Origin: Mrakia gelida
Taxonomy: Eukaryota; Basidiomycota; Tremellomycetes; Cystofilobasidiales; Mrakiaceae
Direction of reading: 5' to 3'
Length of the DNA: 64,000 nucleotides
NCBI GenBank assembly: GCA_024345305.1
Contig: BRON01000007.1
Span: forward strand, 372,001-436,000
Positions 1 through 10,485 of the stretch are shown here, piece by piece (within the stretch, counting starts at the first letter, position 1; each line of letters opens with the position of its first letter). The notes under the pieces are model-generated. The model saw only the letters and a list, made by a program, of their open reading frames with translations, made no database searches and was not told the origin of the DNA. The translations under genes were made by a program, and so were the position numbers.

Positions 1-1142
1 TGCGAGAGAGAAAGGGAAAGAGAGTCAGATGGAAGATTGAAGAGTAGGCTCGAGGCAAGGAAGGAGAGACGAACCTCGAACGAAGCCTCTGGTGGGGAGG
101 TGATGTCGTAGACGACGCTGCAGCATGAAGAGAAGACAACGATCAGCGCGAGTCGTTGCGAGTGAGGACGTGGACGCAGGAATAGAAGACTCACAGCGAA
201 GCAGTGGCGTTCCGGTAGTACTGCAGGAGGTGAAGGTAACGAGAAGGGCGAAAGGTGAGCTTCGATCCAAACAAGGAGGGATAAGCGAGGAAGGAGCTGG
301 ACGAACGATAGGTGCTAGCGACTGGAGAGCGAAGCAATCAAGGAGTCAATGGTCAGCTGCAGCTCACGTTGAAGATGTAGAACATAGAAGCAGCGAACCT
401 TGTATCCTGGAAGGAGAGACGAGCAAAAACAGGAAGGGTCAGCTCAGCTCCCACCTCGAACGACCCAAGCTCAACAACCCCCCTCGATCTGAGGACTCAC
501 TCTCTTGGCCAGCCGTATCCCAGATCTCAAACTTGATCGTCTTGTCGTCCAAGGGGACTGTCTGAGTGAGGAAAGCTGCTCCGATCGTGCTGCAAAACAC
601 GCGGAAGAAAGGAAGGGGTCAACCTTCCACTCGCTCGCTCGGAGTGTTCATGACCTCGAACTCTCCGCCCTTCCTCTCGGCGGTCACCTTCCTTGAGCAT
701 CGAGGGAACGAGAGGGAGTGGACTGAGGAAGACTTACCTCTCTCTGAAATCACTGAATTCGTCCCTGACGAACCGAAGAACAAGAGACGACTTTCCGACG
801 GCGCTCTCTCCTGAGGGATGGTGCGAAAGCAAGGGAAGGTCAAAGGGGAGGGGGGGGGAGGAGTCAGTACGGTTCGTTCGTTCTCTTCATCTGAGGTGGC
901 TCTCTGATCCACAGAGCCTCGCGCTCTTGAAGGAGCGACAGAAGTGAGAGCAAGGGCGAGGCGAGGTAAAGGGAAGGAGCTCGAGCGACCAACGGAGAGG
1001 AGCGAGCGAGCCCTGACCTCGCCTCCTTCCTCGTGCTTCTCCCTTCCTCTCTCCCTCCATCCCTCCACTCCCTCAAATCTGGATGGATGGACGGCTGGGA
1101 TTCACCTAGGAGAACGAGCTTTGCTGATTGAGTGTGGGACAT
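1..1142 (-). CDS. Rab5-type small GTPase (Vps21/Ypt51 family), 3' end outside window
   Basis: Early endosomal Rab GTPase. Visible exons on the minus strand are 1106-1142, 738-810, 501-589, 399-406, 307-321, 195-220 and 75-117, joining in frame for 97 codons. The product starts [13 protein letters not shown] and shows the P-loop GESAVGKS, the switch I threonine in STIGAAF, the G3 motif WDTAGQE and the Rab motif YKSLAPIYYRNA, as in Rab5. The next exon, with NKxD and the C-terminal cysteines, lies beyond base 1. Two exons are tiny: 8 nt encoding the end of R plus YK, and 15 nt encoding SLAPI. Three of its donors are GTTCG(C/T). It is divergent to the nitronate monooxygenase gene with 357 bp between the starts. 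The Rab5 assignment rests on the switch and interswitch sequence and is firm; which Rab5 isoform it is cannot be told without the C-terminus. Confidence 0.93.
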
Positions 1143-1499
1143 AGGTGGAAGGATGGGCAGAAGAAGAAGGGGAAGAGGGGAGGGTGGAGTCGTGGGTTGA
1201 GGTGAGCTGCGTTCGGTTCGAAGGTCGGTGACGAAATCAAGCGGACGTTTTTTTTTCTTCTGCGCGACAATTTCTCGGGGGTGCAGACATAAGAATGAGA
1301 CTCACTCCGAGGGAGAGCGAGCTCGACGTTCTGTCGTGAAGGAGGGAGGGATGGCGTTTGCAAGGGGAAGAGGTGAGCTCGAGCTGACTCGAGCACTCCT
1401 TCCTTTCGTCTATCCACCATCTCCTGCTCCTTCCCTTTTCATACAATCGAACTTGCACCTACGGGAAACCAGGAAGATAAGATCTCTACCAACCTCAGC
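1143..1499. promoter_or_regulatory. divergent intergenic region, Rab5 / nitronate monooxygenase
   Basis: This 357-bp gap separates two divergently transcribed start codons and must hold both promoters. It is pyrimidine/purine skewed with a run of T at about 1250. No clear TATA box or known operator is seen. Confidence 0.4.
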
Positions 1500-2940
1500 A
1501 TGCCAATTCTCACGTCCCTCACATCCAGATACGGTGAGTTTGAGGACCGAACGAGTTCCCGTGTCGAACATCAGCTCACCATCCCCGCTCCTTCGTTGCT
1601 GACTGTTCACTTCCATCCTCTGTTGCACACCTCCTCCTTTTGCACTTACTATCAGGCCTCTCGGTACCTCTGGTCCTACCTCCAATGCTGGGAGCCTCAG
1701 GCGGCAAGTTGGCTGGAGCTGTTTCTCGAGCTGGTGGACTCGGATTCGTTGCGTGGTCTCGTACGTCCCTTCTTCCTTCGTCCTACACCCCTTCTCTCAC
1801 CTCTATCACCTTATCGTATCCTTCACTCATACCGATACTGTCCCCTGTCGTCGCTCTCGTACGACTCGTGCCCACAGCTGGACCAGCAGCCGCTCTCTCG
1901 TCTGAACTCGCCCTCGCGAGGCAGATCGCCGGCCCTTCTGCTTCCCTCGGAGTCGGCGTTCAGCTCTGGCAGCTCGACGCGAGAGGTCAAGAAGGGATCG
2001 ACGTCTTCTCTACGATTGCAGCTGCAACGGATGTGCGATCGCTCTGGCTGTTCGCGGGAGACTGGAAGCGATGGGTCGGGAAGCTCAGGGAATTGGAGGG
2101 TCAGGCTGCTTTGGGAGAGTCAGTCGCGAAGGATATCTGGCTGCAGGTCGGATCTGTAGCGGAAGCGAAAGATGCTTTGGAGAGTAAACTGGTGGATATC
2201 CTGGTCGTTCAAGGTGAGTCGTGCAGCGTTCGTCGTCGCGTCGTCGTCTTCAAGAGTCGAACTCGTCTGAGCCTCTCTCCCCCTCACATCCTCACTCTCT
2301 CACAGGCTCGGAAGCAGGTGGACACGGACTCATCGCCTCAACTCCTCTCGACACTCTCCTCTCTCAAGTCCTCTCCCTCAACGCCTCGTCGCCTTCTCCG
2401 ATCCCCGTCGTCGCAGCGGGAGGGCTGATGAACGCGTCCGATCTCGCCCACGTTCTCTCCCTCGGAGCAGCTGGAGGAGCGATGGGGACTCGGTTCTTGA
2501 TGACGAAGGAGTCGAAATTTCCCCTAGCCAAGAAGAAGATGGTCGAGAACGCAAGGGTGGAGCGCGACGACAACGACGCGACGGAGAGGAGTGTGGCCTG
2601 GGATCGACTGGCTGGTGCTAAATGGCCTCGTTCGTACTCAAACCTTTCCCTTCCTTCGGTATAAATTCTGAATACTGACTCTCGCTCCTCTACATGACTT
2701 CGAACAGAGGAGTACGACGGCCGAGCTCTCGTTAATCGTTCTCCCTCCCTCTTCGCCGCTTCAACTCACAAAGACGACCTCGACGGACTCAAGAAGGACT
2801 ACGCTCAAGCCATCACTGAGGAAGACTACTCCCTTGTTTCGGTGTATGCGGGGGTCGGAGCTGGATTGGTAAGGCAGGAGGAGAACGCAGAGGACGTCGT
2901 GAGGGAGGTGCAGCAGCAGTTGGCACAGTGGAGAGGTTGA
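1500..2940 (+). CDS. nitronate monooxygenase (2-nitropropane dioxygenase-like), FMN TIM barrel
   Basis: Flavoenzyme family that oxidises alkyl nitronates such as propionate 3-nitronate. Exons are 1500-1533, 1656-1760, 1878-2213, 2306-2629 and 2708-2940, totalling 344 codons (343 residues), a usual length for the family. The product has the N-terminal glycine-rich start of the barrel (PPMLGASGGKLAGAVSRAGG), the signature GSEAGGHG at the start of exon 4, and the FMN phosphate-binding part VVAAGGLMNASDL followed by LGAAGGAMGTRF. The start ATG at 1500 is chosen because the short first exon (MPILTSLTSRYG) joins directly to the barrel with no other in-frame ATG nearby. No targeting peptide is seen. 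A related FMN-dependent enoyl reductase or dioxygenase is the alternative, but GSEAGGHG favours nitronate monooxygenase. Confidence 0.9.
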
Positions 2941-4245
2941 AACGGGGTAATCATAACTTTGTAATAAAAGGTCGGGGTTCAAACTGCGTTTCTGTAAGGT
3001 TCCTCCCTGGACGTGTTTTCGAAACATCTTGTTTCCTCGTCGTTCGCGAAAGATGGTCCCTGCACGTCTTCGCACGTCCACTTTCCTCGTGTTTTCGAAA
3101 ACACAGTTTTTCTGCCACCTTCATCGCGCAGCAGAGCCGCAGCTCAGAGCACTTGGCGAAAAAAAGAGAAGCTTCGAAGCTCTCCCCAACGCTCACCTCC
3201 TCCCTCCTCCTCCTCCCCTCACGTCCCTCTTTCCCATCCTATTCTCTTCCTACCGCCTTCCTCCTCCCATCTCCTCTTCGCACAATCACGACACGCTACT
3301 GGCTTGGCTCTTTTGATGCTGGTGAGTCCGATTCTACATCTTTTTGAGCGATGAAGCTGCCAGCGAAGCGAAGTCGAAGCTAACCTGAGCTCGCTCCTTG
3401 CTCCTCTTCTTTCCTCTCCGCCGCTTCGCAGACACCGCTCCCGGTCTCGGCTGGTATACGAAGAGGGTTGAGAAGTATGGAGGAGTGGCTGGGTGCAGGG
3501 AGCGTCGATGTGGTTCAGAAGGAAAGGGTCCGAGCTCGTCGTTGTAGCAGATTTGTCGTTGTTTTGCTAGTGCTATACTTTTCTCTGAGCATGATTCTAT
3601 GAACCGTTGACCAAGTAAATCGGTGCGAAAATTTTCAATCGAAGAATCGAAGCTAGCGAACCTGCTGCTCTTGCTGTAACAGGTTTTCTAACGAGCTGCT
3701 GTCGATCTGACGACGCGACGTCGAGGTTTTCCTGTCTTTCTAGGGAAACCCCGTGCTAGATAAACGCAGTTCATACCCCTACGTTGAGAATCCCGAAGGT
3801 CATCTACCCTCCAACATTAAGATGGGATCCTCCCAAGAAAAAGTCACTCTCTGACCGTGTTTTGAACCGACCAAACTTTCCTCTGCATGGAGAGTCATCT
3901 CGCCGGTTCGTCTGAGCTTCCTTCTCTTCCTCTCTTCCCTCCTCCTGGCCCCTCTGACTCCTTTACCTTATTTTCTTGCTCTCCTCTCAGATAAGTAGTA
4001 GCGACTCCGATGGACGTCGATTTGATACACGAGCTCATCTGCTTTCCGACACGAAAAAGAGAGCTCAGCGTCGTCTTCGTCTTCGTCTTCGCTCTTGCGC
4101 TTCTCGCTCTGGTGGCGAGGATTCTTTGCTCGAGCTTGCAAGACGATCAAGAGCGAAAGGAGCTACTGTCGTTCAATATACCTGTCAAAAGAGAAGAAAC
4201 GATACTACTGGACCCTTGTACCATGCGACGATGCGTCTCGCCCTC
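2941..4245. other. 1.3-kb interval with no convincing gene
   Basis: It lies between the stop codons of the nitronate monooxygenase (+) and the first NmrA-like gene (-). At 3316-3440 a good donor (GATGCTG then GTGAGT) and a TTCGCAG acceptor could join a short coding piece ending ...WLGSFDADTAPGLGWYTKRVEKYGG, but I see no supported start and do not recognise the product. Two imperfect copies of CGTGTTTTCGAAA (about 3011 and 3091) form short palindromes. The rest holds nothing I can support. Confidence 0.3.
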
Positions 4246-5587
4246 TCAGAAATCATCCGCTCCGAACTCAACCTTGTTCTCCAACTTCCCTCCCCCTCCT
4301 GCCTCCGCCTTCACAAACTCCTCCACCCTCTTCGGCTTCCAATCCTCCCAAAGCTCGTTCCTCAGATCCTCTCTCTTCTCGTACGACCTCGCCCCACCTT
4401 GATCCCAAACCATCTTGATGAACGAGAGGAAATCGCCTTCTTCCTTGAATCGCCTTAGGGCTTCCTCGTAGGAGACGTGGACGACCTTGGCGGAGGGATG
4501 TTGAGCGAGGAGAATGGAGGAGAGGGAGAGTAGAGAGGCGGAGGAGCCCTCGATGGCGAGGGAGGAGAGGGTCGTAAGGGTTGAGCGAGGAAGATCTGGA
4601 ACGAGACGCGACGCGACGCGAGGCGTGAAGGGGAAGAAGGAGAGCGCAGTCAGTTCAAGAGCGCTTGGGTTCAGAGGACGAGAGATGGAGAGAGAGAGAG
4701 AGAGGTGTGCGGTAACTTACGAGTGACGATGTGAGCAACGAAGGTGGCAACGTCGTGTCGAGAAGTGAAGGAGATGTCAATCTCTCCCTTCCCGACGATT
4801 TCGATCTCGTTGTTGAGGTTGACGCTGATGGGAGAACAGAAGGTTAGTAAACAACGGTCAGTTAGGTAGCTCGAAAAAGAGGCGCAGTCCAAAAAGAGAG
4901 AGAGGGACTCACTTGAGAGAGAGACTAAAGTCAGGGAAAACTCCAACCGAAACTCGCAAGAGAGGAACCCCAATCTTCTCCAAGTCCTTGAAGAACAAGG
5001 CTCTCGACCAGAGGGGACTGTCCTCCTTGACCGTGGTGAGGGGAGGTCCGAACTCGCTGGATCCAACCAAGTAAAAACGTGACGGGACGGAATCAGCATC
5101 GGACAGAGGCGGACGCGACTCGAGGGGAGGCAAAACAAGGTCAGAGCTAAAACAAGGTCAGAGCTTACGATGGAATGAAGAGCTGAACTCCAACCTCCTT
5201 AGCTGCGATGGCGAGAGGGATCTGAGCGGCGAAACCACCTCCTGCGAGAGTGGAAACGACGACCTCGACTCCTTCGAGAGCCGAAGCGAGGGAGGAGGGC
5301 GACGCGTAGTCCACCTCGACGACGGACACTCCGAGAGCGGCGAGTTCCTTAGCGACGTCGGAACCGATCTGGAGGTGGAAAAGTTTTTGTCAGATACAGC
5401 TCCTGAAGATCAAACAAGGGAGAGGAAGGACGGATGAACTCACAGACTCAGTTCGTCCGAGAATCTTGACGTTCGCGCCTTCCTTGATGAAAGCCTCGGC
5501 GAAGAATCTACCAAGGCTGGCACCGATAGGTCCTCGAGAGAGTCCACCTGCGATGGCGATGGATTTGGAGTTGGTGGTGGAAGACAT
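4246..5587 (-). CDS. NmrA-like / isoflavone-reductase-like NAD(P)-binding protein, copy 1
   Basis: Predicted atypical short-chain dehydrogenase. Exons (minus) are 5444-5587, 5169-5368, 4913-5056, 4721-4824 and 4246-4595, giving 314 codons (313 residues). The dinucleotide-binding motif is near the N-terminus (AGGLSRGPIGASLGRFFAEA), followed by GANVKILGRTES, VEVDYAS at the end of the second strand, and SEFGPPL, a motif shared with isoflavone-reductase-like proteins. Both NmrA-type copies in this window have identical intron phases (0, 2, 2, 1) and an identical 200-nt second exon, so they arose by duplication. This copy has SVGVFPDFSL where copy 2 has SCGHFADWAS, near the predicted substrate pocket, so substrates may differ. 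No signal peptide. The reaction is not predictable from sequence; the fold is clear. Confidence 0.88.
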
Positions 5588-6604
5588 GCTGGAGGGAGAG
5601 CAGAAGAGGAGGAGGATGGGAGGGGAGGGAAGATGGTAGTCGGTTGGAGGGAGAGCAGAGGCTGAGGAATCGCGTCTTTTTGTATCTGAGGCTCGCTAAG
5701 CTAAGCGAGGCAGATTTGCAGGATCTTGTCACTGGTTACTCGGTCGCGTCTTTGTTGGTCTATACCTGGAAGAAGAGGGAAGGGAAAAAGCGTCGGCGAC
5801 GCGAATCGACCGAGCTCTCGACCTCGGTCGGGCGACCGAGGATCTGTATCTTCTCTAAGCAGAGCAGAAGCAAGGCAGAAGGGGGCAAGGGGGTGACGAG
5901 TCCCGTCCACCGAAGCGGGCTTGCTGAGCGGGAGGTGTCCGGAGAGGGAGGCGAAGTCGGAGCGAGAAAAGTGTCGGACGGGAGAGAAGAAGGAGCGACG
6001 AGGTCGCGAGGGAGAGCCAGAGTCGGTTAGTCTGAATCGAACACACCTGTAGAGGTCGCATGGAATGGAAGAGAAAGATAGTCAGCTACATGAAAGTACA
6101 TGGTCGAGGAAGTGCTGAGAACTGGGAGGACTGACTCACAAAACGAGCTGAAGGAACGTCGAGCTCACTTCTGCCTTCCTTCTCCTCCGCTCCTTCTCCC
6201 TCACGCGATCGGTGAACGTCGACGTGGTTATCAGTCAGTCCAACGACGGTAGATCAGTAAGGTTCGGTCTCGATCTATACCGAGAGTCGAGGAGAGAAGG
6301 GCAGAGCTGCAGGTGAGGGAGGGAGGCGAAAGAAAGAAAGAACGAAATCGGACGAGCATCTTCCACTCGCCCGCCGAGCAAAATACAACAAAAAGTGCAC
6401 CAGAAGAGAGAGGATCTCGATCTCAAGACTTTGATGAATATTTTCTCGGGTGCCGAAAATACGCCATCGCACGATAAAAGCTCCGAAATCGAACGGATCG
6501 ACGGCTGACCCATTTGCGCCTTGCTCGTCTCCCTCCAAACCTCCTCCCCTCCAGCTCCCTCGCCCCCCCCTCCATCTTCCCACCAACCCCAACCCCCCCA
6601 GTGC
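5588..6604. promoter_or_regulatory. divergent intergenic region, NmrA-like copy 1 / MsrA
   Basis: About 1 kb between divergent starts. The stretch upstream of MsrA (6530-6600) is rich in C with several CCCC runs, typical of pyrimidine-rich fungal promoters. Several splice-like signals occur but no conserved peptide links them. Confidence 0.35.
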
Positions 6605-8274
6605 ATGCTCAATAAGTTCGTCTCGCTTCGAACCGCTCTCTTCTCGCTTCCGCTCTCGCAAAACTTCTCGTCTTCTCCTACGTGCAACATGGCCCGAATC
6701 AAGAACATCCCCCCTCCCACCGTCCCCACCTCCATCCAATCGAGAGAGAACCTCTCGCCCGTTTCTGCCAGTGAGTACATCACCTCGTCGCCGTCGAGAT
6801 CCAGCAGAGAGCTAACCGCTTGTCTGTTCTGCGATTTCCAGTCCAAGTGAGTTGTTGAGGGAAGCTCAGAGGAAGGGAAGGCAAGAACGAAGCTGACTGA
6901 CGTTCCTCTCCTTCTTCCAGGAGGGAATCTTCGCTGGGGGTTGCTTGTGAGCTCATCGCTTCTTTCCCTTTCTACTTCCTCGAGCTGACTTGTCATCCTT
7001 CGCAACAGCTGGGGAACTGAGCATGAGGTCAGTCCATCTCTTTCATCCTCGTCTGTCAGCAACGACTCAAAAACATGCTTCAAACGAGCGACCTCGCTCC
7101 CCTTCCCTCCCCTTCCGATCCTGACGTCCTCCCTTTTCCACGTCGCCTCCTCCTCCTCCGTCCCTTCCTCAGTTCACCTCTCACTTCGGCAAGCTCCCTG
7201 CCTTCAAGGCTGTCTCTGGCTACACTGGAGGAAAGGCCGATAGCACTGATCCTAGTGAGCAGAACATCTCGGCGATCTCCTGGTCTGCCCTTCCTCCTCC
7301 TCGTCGATTCGTCTGACCATGACGTTTTGTTCCTTCTCTCTGGCTCGGCAGACTATCGACAAGTTTGCTGTTCGTCTCCACCCTTCCCCTCTTCCCTTTG
7401 GCTCTCTCCTCAGCCCTCGATCCGGCTGTCTTCTCAGCCGATCCGTCGCGTTTTGGAAGTCTGAGCTGACCTTGATACTCCCTCCCCTCCTCTTCCCTCC
7501 CCTCGCTCTTCCTTCCATCCTTCCCCTCTCTCCTCGCCTTACAGCTGGATCGACTGGACACGCTGAGGCAGTGAAGGTCCAGTTCGATGCTTCCACCGTC
7601 GGCTACGGAGAGCTCACCGAGGTTCGTCGACGTTCCCCTGCCCTCCGAACCTCCTCGTCCTGCTTCCCTCGTCTCGCGAAACGAGCCTGACCTTTCGACC
7701 TTTCTTTCTGCTCCTCGACAGTTCTTCTTCCGAACCCACGACCCGACCTCCGTCAACTCCCAGGGCCCCGATCAGGGAACTCGTGCGTTCTTCTTCTCTT
7801 CCTCCGTCCTCTCGGTCTTCTCGCGACGTGCTAACTGACTTTCGACTCTTTCCTCGTCCGTAGAGTACCGATCCGCCATCTTCGCTACAAGTCCTGAGCA
7901 GTACGCTATCGCTCAGCAGATTCGAGACGAGGTCCAGGAGAAGTAGTGAGTTCGCGTCTACCGTCCTCTTCCTTCGCTTCGACGCGTCGTCCTCGACCAG
8001 ACGCTGACTCGTTGCTACTTGCCGTTCCTCCAGTTTCACTCCCAAGGGCAAGAAGATTGTAACCCAGATCGAGATGGCTGGACCTTTCTACGACGCCGAG
8101 GCTGTACGTTTCTCTTACCTCTCGTTTCTTGCGTCTCTCCGCCCATCGACCTTTCGACTTGCCAACTTACCCTCCTTTTCTCCCCTTCCTCTTCGACCAC
8201 CACAGTACCACCAGCTTTACCTCGACGTCAACCCCGACGGGTACACCTGCCCCACCCACAAGATCTACTGGTGA
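6605..8274 (+). CDS. peptide methionine sulfoxide reductase A (MsrA)
   Basis: Reduces methionine-S-sulfoxide in proteins and free methionine, protecting against oxidative damage. Eleven exons: 6605-6770, 6842-6846, 6921-6946, 7009-7027, 7173-7254, 7352-7369, 7545-7621, 7722-7782, 7864-7945, 8034-8103, 8206-8274, totalling 225 codons (224 residues). The catalytic motif GIFAGGCFWGTEHEF is assembled from three exons, with the nucleophilic cysteine in GGCFW. GYTGGKADSTDPNYRQVCSGSTGHAEAV, the FFRTHDPTS loop and the QYRSAIF motif follow. The second exon is only 5 nt. Two in-frame ATGs are plausible: 6605 gives a serine/leucine-rich, arginine-containing leader resembling a mitochondrial presequence, and 6689 (codon 29, MARIKNIPPPT) gives a cytosolic form of 196 residues. 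Assignment is firm. Confidence 0.95.
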
Positions 8275-8860
8275 TCTGGAACACCAACTTTCGATCTTCG
8301 CCTCAAATCGACCCACTCTTTCTCTTCGCTCGCCCGCCCCTAGCTTTACTTCGTCCGAGCAGCCCATCTCCAGCCTTCCTATACCTACTACTGTATTGAC
8401 ATTTCAACTAAAACTTAGCAGCGTCTTTCTTGCTCGTCGCTTAAGCGAACGAAAGAGAGAGAAGAGCGCGCTGGAAGAAACGACGTCGCAAGGGAGCTCG
8501 AGAGGTGGCGAGGGTTGGGAGCAGTCTTCTGTGAGTCTTCCAGCCTCTTTCTTGCACCTGCCATCTCACCTCTGCTCCCTCGATGGACTCGGCTCACCTC
8601 TCCATCTCTTCTCCCTCCGTCATCAAACAGCGGTCGACCGCCGGTCGAGAACCGCGACGCGTCCCCTCTCCTTCCTCCTTCCGAGCTTAAAGAAGCGAGT
8701 TCTGGGCCGAGATTGGATCCGGATCGAACGCTCGGGTTCGGGGACCACTCATCTTCTAGAAAAGGGAGCTAATGCAGCATTCGATCTTCTCCCTAACCAC
8801 CATCCCACCTCGCTTTCTCGCCACCACCCTTCACTCACTTCACCTCACCTTCGCTCCAAC
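8275..8860. other. intergenic region before NmrA-like copy 2
   Basis: About 590 bp between the MsrA stop and the next start, same strand. It should hold the MsrA terminator and the promoter of the reductase. A long C/T-rich stretch precedes the ATG at 8861. No other gene seen. Confidence 0.35.
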
Positions 8861-10220
8861 ATGTCCTCCTCTTCCTCTTCTTCCAACCACAAGTCGTTCG
8901 CGGTCGCAGGAGGTGTCTCTAAAGGTCCCATCGGAGGAGGAGTTGGTGTGTTCTTCGCTAAAGCCTTGAAGAAGGAAGGCGTCGAGGTTAAGATGCTCAC
9001 TCGAGCGAGCTCGGTGCGTTTTCCTGCTCTCTCTCTCTTCTTCCCTCCCTCCGTTAGCTGCTTCCTCTTTTCTCCCAGCTGACTCTTCTTCATCCTCCAT
9101 CTCCTTAGATCGACTCTCCCGCCGCCAAAGAACTCGCTGCTCTCGGAACCACCGTCGTCGAAGTCGACTACGACTCTCCCTCCTCCCTCGCTGCCGCTCT
9201 CTCTGGAGTCGACGTCGTCCTCTCAAGTCTCGCTGGAGGCGGATTCTCCGCTCAGATCCCCCTCGCTGTCGCTGCTAAGGAGGCTGGCGTGAAGCTTTTC
9301 ATCCCCAGGTGAGCTCAGTCCTTCCTGTCTCTTCTTCTTCGACCGGCGACGCGTCGGTCGACCGACGTTCTTAACTTCTTCCATTCGAGGCTTCTAAGCG
9401 TCGAATGATTGACCTGCTGACCCTTGCTTCCATCTCTCGATCTGCAGCGAGTTCGGACCTCACCTCCCTTCGGAAGTCAGGGAGGACTCTCCCATCTACT
9501 CGAGGATCAAGATCGTCCAGGATCTCAAGGCGATTGGCATCCCTCTCCTGCGAGTTTCGTGTGGGCACTTCGCTGACTGGGCGTCTGGATCTATCAGGTA
9601 AGCATATATCCCCCTCCTCGTTTCAGCCTTGATCGCTAAACCCTCCCTCTTTCTTCCGACAGCGTCAACGACAAGACGAACGAGATCGAAATCGTCGGCG
9701 AGGGCAAAACGGACATCTCCTTCACTTCTCGAGCCGATCTCGCTGAGTTCGTTGCTCATATCCTCACTCGTAAGCCTACTCTTCAGATCTCGTATCCTCT
9801 CGTCTGCCTTCCCCGTCTCGAAGTCGAGAGGACTCCGCCGCTGACTCTCTTTCTCTCCCCGTCGCGTCGCGCCTCGTTCCAGACCTCGACCTCTCCGTCC
9901 TCACGTCCCTCGAGAACCTCCCCATCGAAGGATCTAAAGCCTCCTTCGTCGGCCTCTCCAAGCTCCTCATCGCTCAGAACCCCTCCGCCAAGGTCGTTCA
10001 CGTCTCCTACGACGAAGCTCTCCGACGTTTCAAGGAGGAGGGCGATTTCATTGCTTTCTTGAAGGTCCAGTGGGATCAGGGAGGGTTGAGATCAGCTACG
10101 AAGGATGAGGATTTGAAGAATGGGTTGTGGCCGGAGTGGAAGCCGACGAGGGTCGAGGAGTTTTTCAAGGAGGGAGCGGAGAAGGTTGTGGTCGAGTTTG
10201 GAGTGAAGGATATCCAGTAG
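8861..10220 (+). CDS. NmrA-like / isoflavone-reductase-like NAD(P)-binding protein, copy 2
   Basis: Paralogue of the gene at 4246-5587. Exons are 8861-9013, 9109-9308, 9448-9597, 9663-9769 and 9883-10220, totalling 316 codons (315 residues). Nucleotide-binding motif AGGVSKGPIGGGVGVFFAKA lies about 16 residues in, followed by MLTRASS, VVEVDYDSPSSLAAAL, VVLSSLAGGGFSAQIPLA, KLFIPSEFGPHLPSE and, near the C-terminus, FLKVQWDQGGLRSATKDEDL. All four introns fall at the same positions and phases as in copy 1. The N-terminus differs, with seven serines in a row. Converging with the Zn2Cys6 gene that follows (stops 265 bp apart). A reductase or oxidoreductase acting on a small aromatic or carbonyl substrate, or a redox-sensing NmrA regulator, are both possible. 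Confidence 0.9.
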
Positions 10221-10485
10221 ACGAGAGACGCTCTTTGATATTCTCTTGTTTCGTGGGTCACATTATCGATGATGTCTCCATTCTGCGTGTCGAAAAGAGC
10301 AGGAGATCAAAGGAACTGAGCCTGAGGAAACACTCGACAGCGAGCAATGACGCGACGCGACGCATCCTCCAACCTTGGACGTCAATCGAGCTCAATCGTA
10401 CTAGCTCTTGAAAGGTCTGAAGAGAAGCTTGGGATGCGAGTAAATCGCATGCGATAGCTTGATCTCCGAGCAAGAGACCAAACGT

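Noticed and set aside
4611..4624. GACGCGACGCGA-type short tandem runs
   Set aside because: Short, few copies, and found in many introns as part of general CG-rich composition; distinct from the counted GACGCGTC palindrome.
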